A DNA stretch of 64,000 bases from Novakomyces olei (lineage: Eukaryota > Ascomycota > Novakomycetes > Novakomycetales > Novakomycetaceae), in the NCBI GenBank assembly GCA_016906335.1, contig JADEYG010000005.1, positions 374,702 through 438,701 on the forward strand, given 5' to 3'. Made by a program: the position numbers and the translations under genes. This document shows, piece by piece, positions 45,858 through 57,388 of this stretch. Each line of letters starts with the position of its first letter. The first letter of the stretch is position 1. A model generated the notes under the pieces. That model saw only the letters and a list, made by a program, of their open reading frames with translations. It did not search any database and was not told the origin of the DNA.

Positions 45858-48800
45858 CTAAAAATTTGTTCGACGGCGTTTATTGTTTCCGTCATTCTGC
45901 CCAAAATGCTCCTGATTATCTCTTGCTCGAGAAAACCCTGCCCCCGATCTTTCACGCAAAGACCGATTCGACTCGTCCCTACCGCCCCGGCCTCGATCAC
46001 GAGGAGGTGCTTCTCTACCTTCATTTGCCCTTTCGTTTCTCGCATTTTCTCTTCTAGATCCTCGCTCCTGCCTTCCTGACGAACGCTGATTCCGTGTAAA
46101 AGACTCTGTAGCTTGATCCTGGTTTCGCTCTGTGCCCCTTGACGAATGGCGCGTAGGCTTTTCCGCTGGCAGTTGGTCTCTGTTGGAGACTCTCAATCTT
46201 TCATTGGTTTTATTGTCCTTATTATTACTATCCTGCGGACGGCCTTGTTCCGGATTTGCAGGCTTAGGAGCCGGAGCAGGACTGTCTTCAGTGTACCCCT
46301 GACTGGCTCCGAATCCTCGCCGATTATCAATCTTGATATTATTCGCAGACACTTGGCTTCTCGATCCCTGTTTATCTGAATCCACTGGCGTGTCTTTTAC
46401 CCATCCAGAGTTTGCAGTAGCCTCGTCCACGCTTGTTTTCCAAGACGAACTGCCATCTCCGCCCTGTCGCGACCGTGACGTGTCTCTCAAAGAGCCCTGG
46501 CGAGCAACAGATTTTCGTCCTTCGTCAGGCACCGGGTCCCTCTCCCTCCTCTTGCCATAAAGCGACTCCCGCCCTGGCCCAGGCGTTTCCCAAGAGCCGT
46601 CCTTGGAGTCTCGCTTTGAGGATTCTTTGGTAGTTTTAGACGTTTCCTTTGGCGTTTCCTTTGTAGTTTCCTTTGTAGTTTCTCTAGGGTTTTCCCTGGG
46701 CGTTTCTCTAGGATTTTCTCTGGGCGTTTCTCTAGGGTTTTCTCTAGGGTTTTCTCTGGGCGTTTCTCTAGGGTTTTCTCTGGGACTGGGCCTCTGACTG
46801 TCCCTGCCCGAATCCCAGCCAGGGTTTTCGACACGACCAGACTGGCCAGCGGGTGCACGGAACGCGGCATTACCACCACGTGACCGCGCCTTGGACTCGC
46901 GATCGTCACGTCGGCCTTCACTCCGTGAAGACGGCCGATCATCTTGCCGGCTGGATTGCGTTCGTGTGCTCTTTGGTATACGCGACTCTCCCCAGGACGA
47001 GGCAGATACTGCTGTAGACGGTTGAGATCTTTGATCGTTCGAGTGCCGATCAGAACGGCGCGCTTCGTGGCCGCTACGAGGCGACTGACGCGTATCATTA
47101 CTGCCACGTTCCGCGAATCGAGGCGTTTCAGCTCGGACAGGGTTTTCTGCATAGCGATCTCGCTGTCTGTCTGACAGGGAAGAACGGGGGTGCAAAGGCG
47201 TCGCAGCCTGAACCGTACTATCAACCGTGTCTGACGACCTTTTGAATTCTCCATTTTCACGAGATATTTGTCGGGAATTTTCGTCTCCTGCCAGAGCCCT
47301 GCGTACACCGTTTGTTCGGGTATGGCTGTCTGATTTTTGTGAGGAGGGACCTGATGGTGGTGATGGAGCAGCTGCCAAATTATCCTGAACAATAGCAGCC
47401 GACTTTGATTTTGATACAGATGGACTAAACGGCTCTCCGGATTTATTTGTATTTTCTTGAGATTTTGGAGTCGAATAGCCTGTCGGAGTCCCCTGTCTTG
47501 CGGGCGAAGAGACTGCTGCTGCTTTGGTCTGAGGCGGCTCTTTACCAAGAAATGCATACTGCGTAATCCAAGACGACGAGGCTTTCTTCAGCTTTGCCTG
47601 GTATCCAAGCACAAATATTCTCAAATCCTCACGGGGGTCGTTCGCCTGGATAGCAGCCGTTTTCGATAGAATAACGTTGCCGGACCAGTCTAGTAGGGGG
47701 AACGAATCAACCAGTTTTTCGAGTACTATAACAGCGTTCTTAATGTGCATGTACTCACCACTCTCTAAGCAGATCTTGAAGGCATTTGTCATTTTCCGAT
47801 GCCATCTGATCAAAAGCTTTCTAAACTCGTCAAACTGCAAAACGTTTCCCTCTAAAAGCGCTTGTCCATCGCCAAAATTCCATTTTTTTTGGAACCCAGG
47901 CAGCAATTTGGGGGATCCTTTTGCTTCGGAATTGTATAATGTTTCATTCTTTAACCAGGCTGTTATATCGCCCAGCAGGCAGGATAGAAATCTTCCGTAA
48001 TTCTGAGCCTCTCGCTCTGAGCATGTAAAAGTGATCGGTGCAATACTCTCGTCCAGAATCTGGCGTTTAGCAACAGTGATAATACATTGATCAAAACAGT
48101 TATTCAAAACATTAAATCAAAATATTTATTTAAACAAGTAGTAAATGAGCTCCAATTGCAAAATGGTATTGCGGATATAAACAAATGTAAAGGGCAATTC
48201 ATTCATAATATACAAACGCCAAACTTACCTTGTCAATTAAAGTCAAAGTTGAGAATCCAGGCGTTCCGATAAGATGAAGCAGCCGCACGAACCGGGCACA
48301 GAAAATCGCGTCGTTTGGACTAAACAAGTAGCGCGGATATATACAGTACTGCAATATATCTATGGCCCTCTTCTCCCGTAGCGCTGGTCCAGTGCGAGAC
48401 GAGGGAACGGAGAACCAGCGGCCCTTTGAATTCATCAGTTCCTTGCGTGTTGTTTCGAACCAAATCATTTGTGTTTTTAACTCGTTCCTCAATGAGGAAC
48501 TGATTTCAAAGAGCTGCGCCTTTTCCCTCCGATTTCTCGATGCACTCTGTTCCATTAGATTACTTGTGGTCGTTGAAATGGATGTAAGAAAGACGCAAAA
48601 GCACATTAAGAAATCGGATAAACCAATATCCAAAAAAAAAAAAAAAAAAAAAATTGGTAAAAAAATTGGTAAAAAAATTGGTAAAATTAACCAGGAGGAT
48701 AAAAAAACAAAATAATGTTTGGGTATATATAAACGGAAACCAAGTAAAACTCACAGTCGGATCCGATCTGTCGGCAGCCTCCAGCCTTGCAATTCCAGTT

Positions 48801-51800
48801 TGTAAGCTTCTTTGTTCGCCTTCGTATTGAGCAATCGGCACAGCAATGTCGTATAAGCTCAACTGCCAGAATGTGACATAGAATTCGCGGGAAAAAGACT
48901 CGTCTTGAATCGGAATATCCAGCATAACCGTTTCCATCAGTGATGACCACGATGAAGGCACTTTTGATTCAGCTGAAGGGGTGGAAACTGCTTTTACTGG
49001 TGAAGAGTTGCCGGCAGCGTTATTATTTGCCTCTGCAAGTTCTTTTCCGCCTTCTGCGGAAGAGTCTATTTCGCCTTTGTCAGAATGCTCGACCGTCTTT
49101 TGATCATCCTTTGCCAAAGACGTTTGATCTGTATTTTCTTGAACTGCACTATCCTGCGCACCATTTTCCTTTCCTCCATTTTCCTTGCCTCCGTTTTCCT
49201 GCTCTGTAGGACTGTCTCTATCCAAATTCTCTTCTGCTGGATTCGCCTTAACTGAGCCTTCGTCAGTTCCTCTGCTGGGGCCCTGTTGGTCGTCCTGGAA
49301 TTCTCCATCTTCTTGAGACCCCTGACGACTCTGCTTGCCCACATGTCCATCGCCCTTCGCGTCGTCACGATACTGGGCAATAAATCTTTTAAGAATGGGC
49401 CGAGAAATGTGGAAGGCAACAACAGGCTCAATATCAAACTCTGATAATAATCTGCCTATCGATGGAACCATCTTCTCATACGTGTCAGGCGTTAAGTTTG
49501 ACATGAGCAATAAAGTGTACAGCTGCAATACGTCATTGCACTCGTCCTGAAGATTTGCAAGCAATTTCAAATGGCTCTTGGCCTCCTTGGAAACGCGGAA
49601 AGTGCATACTTTAGACAGCTGTGCAAGTAGGACGAGTATAGGCCCTGAAAGTTGGTCCTTTTCCAAACAGTCCATAAGACGGGTAGAAGATTTCCGTAGC
49701 AATGACCTTTTTTCGTTTATCAGAGCCATCGATTGTGTAGCCAGCACTTCTCCCCCCGATAAGCCCTGTAATTGGGCTTCCGATAAGTTTACTTGAGGCT
49801 GCAATCCTGCCATTTGTCCGATAAGCTCCTTGAACACAATCAAGTCATACGGATTATTGGACTTGATTTGATTCACCACGTACGCAATAATAGGCAAAGG
49901 ATCCAAAGTAGAGTACCTGCGGAATAAACGGCCCGTAAATTGTGCTAAACCCTGAAGCCATTGTGCAATACTCGTTCCGTCTTCCTTGAGCCGTTTCTTG
50001 TGCCCATTGGCGGCTAAAGAATTTAGCAGAGTAAAGCTTAATACGTCATATGAGCAAATTGTGATTGACTTGGCCGCATCCACCACGACTTCCACCATAT
50101 TATCGTAAGATTCAATTTGGTTCAACATAATCTGAAACACAACACACGGGTTCGCGTGCGATATTTTGGAAATAACCTTGCCAATCAACTTAACGTTTTC
50201 TTTTGTCAGCCTTCTTAACGCTGATTTTGTCTCCTTCTCAGCAATGGCTAATTTCACTTTTAGTTCCGGGTATTCTTTGTAAATTGCCAGAGACCAATCA
50301 CCGTAAAGGCCAAAGCGGACAGGATAAGAAAAGTACTTGATTACGCCATAAATCTCATTCACCAAACCTGGGTTCGCACCAGCCATGGGGATACAGGGAA
50401 GAAGAATAGTGCGGCAAATTCTGACCCACATATCTTCAGCAGTGGCCCTTTTGGTTTCCGACGGTCTCACATTTGAGCTTTTCAGGTCGGACCTTCCGAT
50501 CCGACAGATTTTGTAGATAAGACTAATATCTCTAGACAAAAACACAGAGGCCACACGTAATATTGGCACAATAATAGCGATAAAATCGTCCAATGTTTCA
50601 CAAATGGGAATATGCTCCCTGTAAGAATCGGCAAAGAAAAATTTCTCTCTGCTCCCGTTACTCGACCGTCTAACACTCGACGGATCTAGCGATAAGGAGT
50701 TGCCATTTTTGTTTATTAATTTTGCCTCTGTCGACGGCTTTTGCGCGGATTGAGAGGCATTTACCTGCAATGATAAAAGCGGCAAAGGTCTCAATGGCTC
50801 ATACAGCCGAGCTATCATTACATTGCAAAGGCGGCAAATATGCTGCGCAATTTGTGGGTGTGGCCCCACAATTCCAGGGTATTCTTGTAGCAGCCATGAA
50901 GAGACAGGCAGCTCGCCAATAGCAAGTAAAGATTTCAACAGTGGTACTATAGTCTCCGCTGGAGGTTGAGGCGGAAGTAAGGAATCAACGTCTGCCATGG
51001 CAACATCCTCTGCTCCTTCAGGGGCAAGACTTCCTGTCTGCTTATCTGATCCAAGGCTGGAAGATTCGGTTTCATTTGCAAGAGGAGCAGCCATTGAAAG
51101 AGCGTTCCCCTTTGCCGCAAATGCTTCATCATCCAGTTTCTTTCTATAATCGGATATTTGAGATTGAATTATGGACTTATCCGGTCTCAAATGAGGGTAA
51201 AGATCATTGATACTGATGAAGCGATACTTCAATGAAATTGCCGCCAAGTATATAAGCCTTTCAGTCTGTTCATTATCAGGAGACGAATTCAATTTGACTC
51301 CCAGTAATTGGGCTGCAGCATAGCTGGCTGGTATTGTAGTGCTTGTGGCTGCAAGAGAAGCAAAATAAGCTAAAGGGCCGGCAGGATACTGTACGATTTT
51401 GTCCAGTTCAGTGCGCTTTTCAGTTTCAGTTTCCCATGACCAATCGCACGAGTAAGCCTGAGCTTGCTGCTGCTGATCACGACGGAACCATGAACTGCTG
51501 GCAAAAAAGTGAATGAAAAACTGAGAATGCTGTACAATGTTAAAGGCAGCAATATCAAATAGCACGTCCAAAACACGATTAGGATCCAGATCGAAGTAAC
51601 CAATTATCTCTTCAACGTCCCGAGCCAGACTGATAACTGCATCATTGACAGTGTCCTTCGTATATCGCGACAACGCTGTAGTGACTTGTACTGTTAATTT
51701 AGAGAAGCCTTCGGATTCTTCACGAAACAGATTGAACCGCTGTTGTTTGTACAAAGTGGCCGTATTGATACGGATCTGTTTTTTTGCAAATGCTTGCGCG

Positions 51801-52251
51801 TTAGGAATCAGCTGAAGCGACTGTAATAAGCCGGGCTCAAGCCTTTCCGATGCATTAAACGGGTTTAGCCAGTCATTATTCTGGATCGGGTTAGTAAAGG
51901 ACAAAAGACGTAGAGTCGAATCCAAAAAATAAATAATAGTGTCGAAATAACATAAGTGCAAAGTACCTTTAAGACTAACGAAATTTCTATCAGCCTAGTG
52001 CGATTCTGAGCAAAGCTTCCAGACGGCTCTGGGTATATTTCACAATCGTAAAGCCATAGCAAATCAAGTATGGCGTCCTCGGCGCCCTCTTGGTTCCTTA
52101 AAGGCGCCAGCGCATTCAAAAGACTCGTTTGATCGAGAGGTTCGGACACATTTGACAAGTGATTGTCCAGAGTATTTTGTAATTTATTGTACAACTCGAC
52201 ACCCGCGACTTGCGCGCAGTGTTTTGATGGCTCAATGTCGGCCAAGGCCAT
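45858..52251 (-). CDS. THO2: THO complex subunit 2 (Tho2/THOC2)
   Basis: Four exons (52251-51967, 51880-48755, 48546-48229, 48059-45858), introns of 86, 208 and 169 nt, give 1976 residues. The N-terminal helical domain has NDWLNPFNASERLEPGLLQSLQLIPN. The central part carries conserved stretches such as GRLFRRYSTLDPLPIIAYVVNQIK and the ending LKKASSSW domain, with IYPRYLFSPNDAIFCARFVRLLHLIGTPGFSTL and, after the last splice, FTCSEREAQNYGRFLS, both hallmarks of Tho2. The last 500 residues are disordered and rich in Ser, Arg, Asp and Glu, including a PREN/PRET repeat. Tho2 is the scaffold of THO, which loads export factors on nascent RNA and limits R-loops. The second joint was set at AACAG/AGT because the nearer AAG gives a stop. 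Confidence 0.93.
46681..46790 (-). repeat. Coding minisatellite in THO2 (PREN/PRET units)
   Basis: Alternating 12-bp units of the forms tctctagggttt and tctctgggcgtt, read on the minus strand as ENPR and ETPR, about nine copies, running on into degenerate KETT/KETP units up to the preceding bases near 46625. Confidence 0.9.
48632..48700. repeat. Poly-A and AAAATTGGTA repeats in the second THO2 intron
   Basis: A run of about 21 A followed by three to four aaaaaattggt units on the plus strand, that is a poly-T stretch in the transcribed strand sense of the intron. Confidence 0.8.
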
Positions 52252-52631
52252 GATTTAATCCATCTCGTGGGTCTCTAGATGGATCATCAAGACGGACATG
52301 ACAGGATTATCATTGTCTTTTTTTTTTGTAAGGGAGACAGTAATATATACAACCGGATTATATTTATTTTTATTTTTATTTTTATTTTTATTTTTATTTT
52401 TATTTTTATTTTTATTTTTATTTTTATTTTTATTTTTATTTTTATTTTTATATTTATTTTTATTTTTATTTTTATTTTTATTTTTATTTTTATTTTTATT
52501 TTTATTTTTATTTTTATTTTTATTTTTATTTTTATTTATATATATACGCGTACAACAGTAATTAGCAGCGCATACTATAATAACTATTGCCCGAATCCAT
52601 CTCGGCCGATCAAATCGCAAGCAGCAAAACA
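52252..52631. other. Divergent promoter region THO2-ATG3
   Basis: 380 bp, nearly half of it the TTTTTA hexamer repeat at 52361-52538. Confidence 0.6.
52361..52538. repeat. (TTTTTA)n hexanucleotide microsatellite
   Basis: About 29 units with an interruption near 52450-52458. It separates two divergent essential-type genes. Confidence 0.97.
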
Positions 52632-53634
52632 ATGCAGTCTTTACAGTCACAATTTGCGTCATGGCGGGAGCATTTTACACCGGTAACTCACGAATCGTCG
52701 TTCCGCGCGACGGGTATGATTACGCCTGAGGAGGTAAGGTTGATTAATAACCTATTTATTTCATAAAGTTTGCAATAAATGCCGCAGCGACTAATACGTC
52801 TAGTTTGTTCAGGCGGGTGATTACCTCGTCTACAAGTTCCCCACGTGGTCCTGGTAAGCAAAAATAATCCAAGTATATGTCGTAGTCTAATCCTCAAGGC
52901 ACGGCGGAGACGCGGCTCGGAGACGAGACTTTTTGCCGCCAGACAAGCAGTATCTCGTAACAAAGCATGTCCCCAGCTTGAAGCGCGCTAAAGCGTTACA
53001 AGCAGAAATGGAGGACACGGAGATTAGCGAAGGCGGAGAAGAATGGATTGGAACTACTTTTGCGTCCGGCCATGAGTCGTCTGCTCAGGAAACTGCTCAC
53101 GAGACAGAGCCGTCTTTGGGCGACAAGGATGCTATCCCCAACCTGGAGGATATGGCGCTAGAGGAAGATGATGATGATGACGTAATTCAACAAGGACCCA
53201 GTGGAATTCTGGCCACCCGAACGTATGATATTTATATTACATACGACAAGTACTATCGCACTCCGCGGATATGGCTCTATGGCTGGTCCGAGTCACGTCA
53301 GCCGCTTAGTGTAGCTCAAGTGTACGAGGACGTTAGTGGGGATCACGTGGGCAAAACTGTCACAATCGAGACTTTTCCTCATCAGCCTGATTTGACTATG
53401 GCTAGTGTTCACCCGTGCAAGCACAGTTCTGTTATGCGCACGTTTATTGCGAAAGCAGACGAAGCAGCACAGAGTGCAAAATTGCGGAGACAGCGGCTTA
53501 AACTGCCGGCAAGCCAGGAGGAAGATGAGGAGGCTGTTAGGGGCGTACGCGTGGACAAGTACCTGGTTTTGTTTCTCAAATTTATATCGTCCGTTATGCC
53601 TACCGTGGAAGCAGATTATACTATGCAAGTTTAG
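52632..53634 (+). CDS. ATG3: Autophagy E2-like enzyme Atg3
   Basis: Three exons (52632-52733, 52813-52853, 52899-53634), introns of 79 and 45 nt, give 292 residues (yeast Atg3 has 310). It starts [18 protein letters not shown], the N-terminal amphipathic helix needed on curved membranes, followed by ITPEE joined to [14 protein letters not shown] and [21 protein letters not shown]. An acidic flexible loop (residues about 95-165) binds Atg7/Atg12. The E2 core has [19 protein letters not shown] and the catalytic Cys 221 in [11 protein letters not shown]. It transfers Atg8 to phosphatidylethanolamine. The second acceptor is TCAAG. Confidence 0.96.
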
Positions 53635-54187
53635 GCACAGTTTGGGTTGGTGTGGCTGCCAGCTTCTATGTGTGTGTATCTCACACAATTGCCACGTGCA
53701 ATACACGTTGTGGCTCTCAACATACTGGGTTTACATTGACAATATGACAGCACTCTCAGTCTTGCATATAAAAAGGCTGTTGGCCATTACGTTTCTAATC
53801 GCACTCTGAAATTTGGCTGTGGTTATCTTGTAAATTTCGGTTTTTTTAATTCCAATTTTTAAATTTTATTTTTTAAATTTCATTATTTCATTAATCGGGG
53901 AACGGATCGACTTTTTGGGATGGGTGTTTGTACCGGCCAGACATGTACACCAACTTGTATAGAAAACGGAACTTCTGGGAGAACGCTTGCATGTTTTAGT
54001 ACTAGAGTAAAAGCAACAGAGCCCAATTATGGTCTTAAGATTGTCACAAAAAAAAATCCATTTATTCATGCACGCTCGTGCAAAATGTACACAATGCCAA
54101 AAGCCACACGGCCTTGCCCTTAGATGTCCAAGAACCGTGATTAGTCACTTTTATATTCATCAACTGCAGCCGGACAGAGCACCCATG
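53635..54187. other. Convergent intergenic region ATG3-MBF1
   Basis: About 550 bp between stops. Short frames only, for example 53920-54123, without recognisable content. Confidence 0.5.
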
Positions 54188-54658
54188 CTACTTCTTTTTC
54201 GGACCCCCCAAAGGCGATCCAATATCTGAGCCTCGCAGTTTAACACCGAGCACCCTTTCCATTTTGCCCAGAATCTGCTGGTTTGGTACGGCACGTCCGC
54301 TTTCGTAGTCGTTTACGATAGTGGGTTTCTCGTTGATTCGAGTAGCCAGATCCTTTTGTGTAAGGCCCTTTGCCTGACGAGCTTTGCCAATTGCTTGGCC
54401 AACGTCCCGCGATACAGTAGACGGCGGTTTGACCTCATTTTCGCGATCAATCTTGGTCAGATGCTGCCCTTCCGTAGACTTGTGTGCCGTATTTCCTCCC
54501 GCACTGTACTTTTTGTCCGTATTCACTACTGCGCCAACTCTCCGTGCCGCATTTACTTCGCCCTGTGAGCGCGCTACTGTTGCCCTATTATGTGCAGAAT
54601 TGGCTCTTGATCCAATCTTTGTGACTGTGTCCCAGTCCGCGTTGCTCGGCTGCTGCAT
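54188..54658 (-). CDS. MBF1: Multiprotein-bridging factor 1 (Mbf1)
   Basis: Single exon of 156 residues. The N-terminal MBF1 domain opens [12 protein letters not shown] and has the [20 protein letters not shown] block. A Cro/C1-type helix-turn-helix follows at about 80-140, with [27 protein letters not shown] and [26 protein letters not shown]. It ends in a Lys-rich tail. Mbf1 bridges TBP and bZIP activators such as Gcn4 and also suppresses frameshifting at collided ribosomes. Lack of introns and the strong start context support the model. Confidence 0.96.
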   Translation of the reverse strand: MQQPSNADWDTVTKIGSRANSAHNRATVARSQGEVNAARRVGAVVNTDKKYSAGGNTAHKSTEGQHLTKIDRENEVKPPSTVSRDVGQAIGKARQAKGLTQKDLATRINEKPTIVNDYESGRAVPNQQILGKMERVLGVKLRGSDIGSPLGGPKKK

Positions 54659-55170
54659 TTTGCTCTATTCGCTCGACTCACTCACCGACTCCTCACCGAC
54701 GCTGCGTCACCGAATTTATAGGATTGTGTATAGAATTTATTTTTTATTTAATCACAGAAAACAGTAGAAACGTCACTGCTCGCCATAGTCAGGGTTTTCT
54801 ATTTCCCTGGGCACTGGAGCGAGATCTGGCAGCTCACGGTACAAGTAACCTACTGGCAATATTACTTGTTCCTGATTCGGTACGCGTAGCACGCACCCAT
54901 AACAAGGGATAAACAAAGACTGACGAGGCAAAATCAATCTGATCAATCTGATCAGTCTGATCAGTCTGGTTTGATCTGACGGCTGATTACAGTCACGATA
55001 CGTCGTTTGCCTTGAATTGAATTTAATTGAATATAATTTCAATTCAACTAATTTCATTTCAATCAATTTCATTTTTATTTTGATTTTGATTTTGATTTTG
55101 ATTTTCAATTCAATTCAATTCAATCAATTTCAATCAATTTCAATCAATTTCAATCAATTTGAACACGAAA
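54659..55170. repeat. Low-complexity divergent promoter region of MBF1 and OPY2
   Basis: Between 54930 and 55160 there are several short tandem arrays: gatcaatct/gatcagtct units near 54932-54970, ttgatttt units near 55078-55105, caatt units near 55104-55125 and caatcaattt units up to 55160, just before the OPY2 ATG. A minus-strand frame of about 55 codons at 54773-54945 after a gtcag acceptor looks protein-like but I could not attach it to a gene. Confidence 0.7.
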
Positions 55171-56334
55171 ATGCTTCTCTTTGGCCGCAGCTGTGTTACT
55201 TGCGACAGCACGAGCCCGTCTTGCCCTGTCTGTGCGCCCGACGAAGTATGTTCGCTCCAGGCACAGACGTGTACACAGTGCGCTCAGGCAGTGTGCATTA
55301 GTGTGAGCAGCAATAGCGGCAGTGGCGGCAGTAGCGGTCCAATTGCCTCAGTCCCTCGTCAGGCGGGGATCGGAATAGTCATTGGCACTGTCCTCGGAGG
55401 CGTTCTCGCCTGTGCGCTTATTGCCCTCGTCGTCTACAAGATCGCTCGCCGGCGCCAATTGCTTCGGCACTATGCTTCGGCTATAGCCCACGACGGCCAT
55501 ACGCGGGCTGCGGAAAAGCAGACGGAGGATTACTTGCCCGTTGAGTTTTTCGACGGAGGCAGTATCAACTCGGGCCGCGCTTCTTTAGCTTCCTCCCTCA
55601 TCTCTCGCGCCTCTAATATTATCCAAATTGGGTTTATCGGGTCACCACGCCGTTCACGTCATATTACTCTGGCGCGTAACGACGCGTCTGCCTCTGCTTC
55701 TGCTTACGCGTCTGCCGCTGTAGCATCGCCCTCGTCGCCAGAGCAACGGGGGTATATCTCCAATACGCACACGGGTGCTCCGCCAGTGCCCGAGATTCCA
55801 CACGTCTATACTCTGCCACCAAGACGGCTTTTCGCTGGCAGCAGTGATTCTGGTCAGAATTCTGGCCAAAATTCTGGTCAAAATTCTGAACGAGACTCGG
55901 CACTGCACCAGTCGCTCGTTGTGCTGGAAGAGGCGCCTCGGCCAATGCACGTGCAAAATGCTCGGCCCAAAGTTGTGTCGTTTAGTCACTTGCGTAATTT
56001 GGTTCCTCGAAGCATGAGCGACCAAAGTATTACGGAACTTGTACAAAGCCGGAGGAAGCAGGCACCTGCAAAGGCTGCAAACGACGGGCACAGTGAGCCT
56101 CAGGTCGAGCATCAAGAGGCAAAAACGTTGGTCCAGGCTGGACAAGCGACTACGGGTCGAGCGGAAGGAGAAGGAGAAGGAGAAGGAGCACTCGGGAGCA
56201 GTATTCCGGCCATCGATGAGGAGGATGGAGTAGAATTGGGGGAGCAGATTGGTGCTCGGGAGAGTCAAATGCCGCTAGAGAACGATGGGGATAAATCTAA
56301 TAGACATCAAGCACTAGGGCTGGGGAAGGAGTAA
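55171..56334 (+). CDS. OPY2: Membrane anchor protein Opy2 of the HOG/mating MAPK pathways
   Basis: Single exon of 387 residues starting at the ATG 55171. The extracellular N-terminus has eight Cys between residues 8 and 42 (CVTC, CPVC, VC, TCTQC, VC), the Cys-rich Opy2 domain. A Ser/Gly spacer, one membrane helix at about 65-89 (IGIVIGTVLGGVLACALIALVVY) with a basic stop-transfer IARRR, and a long cytosolic tail follow. Opy2 recruits Ste50 and so Ste11 to the plasma membrane in osmotic and starvation signalling. The tail includes GQNS repeats, PPVPEIP-like motifs and a Gly-Glu run, with low conservation expected. An additional 5' exon cannot be ruled out because the leader before the first CxxC is short. 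Confidence 0.8.
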   Translation: MLLFGRSCVTCDSTSPSCPVCAPDEVCSLQAQTCTQCAQAVCISVSSNSGSGGSSGPIASVPRQAGIGIVIGTVLGGVLACALIALVVYKIARRRQLLRHYASAIAHDGHTRAAEKQTEDYLPVEFFDGGSINSGRASLASSLISRASNIIQIGFIGSPRRSRHITLARNDASASASAYASAAVASPSSPEQRGYISNTHTGAPPVPEIPHVYTLPPRRLFAGSSDSGQNSGQNSGQNSERDSALHQSLVVLEEAPRPMHVQNARPKVVSFSHLRNLVPRSMSDQSITELVQSRRKQAPAKAANDGHSEPQVEHQEAKTLVQAGQATTGRAEGEGEGEGALGSSIPAIDEEDGVELGEQIGARESQMPLENDGDKSNRHQALGLGKE

Positions 56335-56827
56335 ATATACTAAACAGACGCCAGGCCAGGTGGGCAGTGGTGGGAGAGGTTTTATCATAGGTCTTGTTAA
56401 ATAAGCATTTTCTTGTACATTAATACATTGAGTTTGGAGGCGTGCCGGGTCGAATCTCTCTAGGACGCGTCGCGTAAAACGAATACTCGTTCTGCCGCGC
56501 CAAAGTTTAGGGTAGTTTAGGGTTAGTCAGAGGTTTATAGAGCGAGTATTAGGGTTTAAACAGAATTGTCATTTATTCATTTAAATACAAGGCACACACG
56601 ATTACTTGTCGTTGTAGTGTGCAGCGCGTGGTATATAGTGTGGTATATAGTATACTGCCTCTGTGAAACAAGCAACACTGCGGCAGCATTACTTGCGCAG
56701 TCGTCCAACCAACGAAAACCCTTACATTGCACGGCAAAAGCTGTCGGACCACTACACAAACGTATACGAAAAAGGGAACCGGATCAAAACCTCGCAAGGC
56801 CCACAGAGCAATTGATACTTGAGCGCA
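56335..56827. other. Intergenic region OPY2-COX4
   Basis: About 490 bp. It contains three AGGGT(TT) elements at 56505-56558 and no gene. Confidence 0.55.
56505..56558. promoter_or_regulatory. Cluster of TTAGGGT elements upstream of COX4
   Basis: Two GTTTAGGGT copies and one ATTAGGGTTTAAA, about 270-320 bp before the COX4 ATG. Telobox-like elements of this type bind Tbf1- or Taz1-like proteins in fungi; function here is inference. Confidence 0.35.
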
Positions 56828-57388
56828 ATGTTTGCAGTCCGCGGTCTTCGTCTGGCTGCCGTGAATGCTCGCTGTGCCTCAACGGCTTCTGCCGGCGTGG
56901 CAAAAGGAGTAGCGGCACAGCGGCTATTTTCGAGCTCTATGAGACGGATGGCAGACGCCCACGGGTCTACAAAGATCTCGCCGCGTGACGATGTCACTGT
57001 CGCTCAGGCATTGGAAGAATTGGAAAAAGTCGCAGAGACACGTGACCTGATTGCACCGGGAACAAAAGCTGGTTCCGTGCCGACTGATTACGAGCACGCT
57101 ACCGGTCTGGAGCGTTTGGAACTGCTTAGCAAGATTGCCGGAATGGACTTTTTCGACTTTTCTACTCTGCAAGCGGACCGCGTTGGTACTCTCAAAGACC
57201 CAATTGCTGTCGATTCTTTTCATCATACCCGCTACGTCGGCTGTACCGGATCACCCGCTGACTCACATCAAACGGTTTGGCTCACGCTGGGCCGTGATGC
57301 TTTCTCTCGCTGCCCAGAGTGCGGTTCTGTTTACAAGATGAATTATTTGGGCGAGGAGGAGGATCCAGAGCTGCTCCACCACCACTAG
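56828..57388 (+). CDS. COX4: Cytochrome c oxidase subunit 4 (zinc-binding, COX5B type)
   Basis: Single exon of 186 residues. The Arg/Ala/Ser-rich N-terminus (MFAVRGLRLAAVNARCAS and onwards) is a mitochondrial presequence of about 45 residues. The mature part has ATGLERLELLSKIAGMDFFD and the zinc site in VGCTGSPADSHQTVW and FSRCPECGSVYKMNYLG. This is the nuclear-encoded peripheral subunit on the matrix side of complex IV, named Cox4 in yeast and COX5B in animals. An in-frame TTG upstream is not a credible start. Confidence 0.96.
   Translation: MFAVRGLRLAAVNARCASTASAGVAKGVAAQRLFSSSMRRMADAHGSTKISPRDDVTVAQALEELEKVAETRDLIAPGTKAGSVPTDYEHATGLERLELLSKIAGMDFFDFSTLQADRVGTLKDPIAVDSFHHTRYVGCTGSPADSHQTVWLTLGRDAFSRCPECGSVYKMNYLGEEEDPELLHHH

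Noticed and set aside
46487-47557. 356-codon frame on the minus strand inside THO2
   Set aside because: A shifted-frame shadow of the Arg/Ser-rich THO2 tail; the other frame is continuous with conserved THO2 sequence.
56440-56480. Possible tRNA T-arm (GGGTCGAATC)
   Set aside because: No matching stems or acceptor arm around it.
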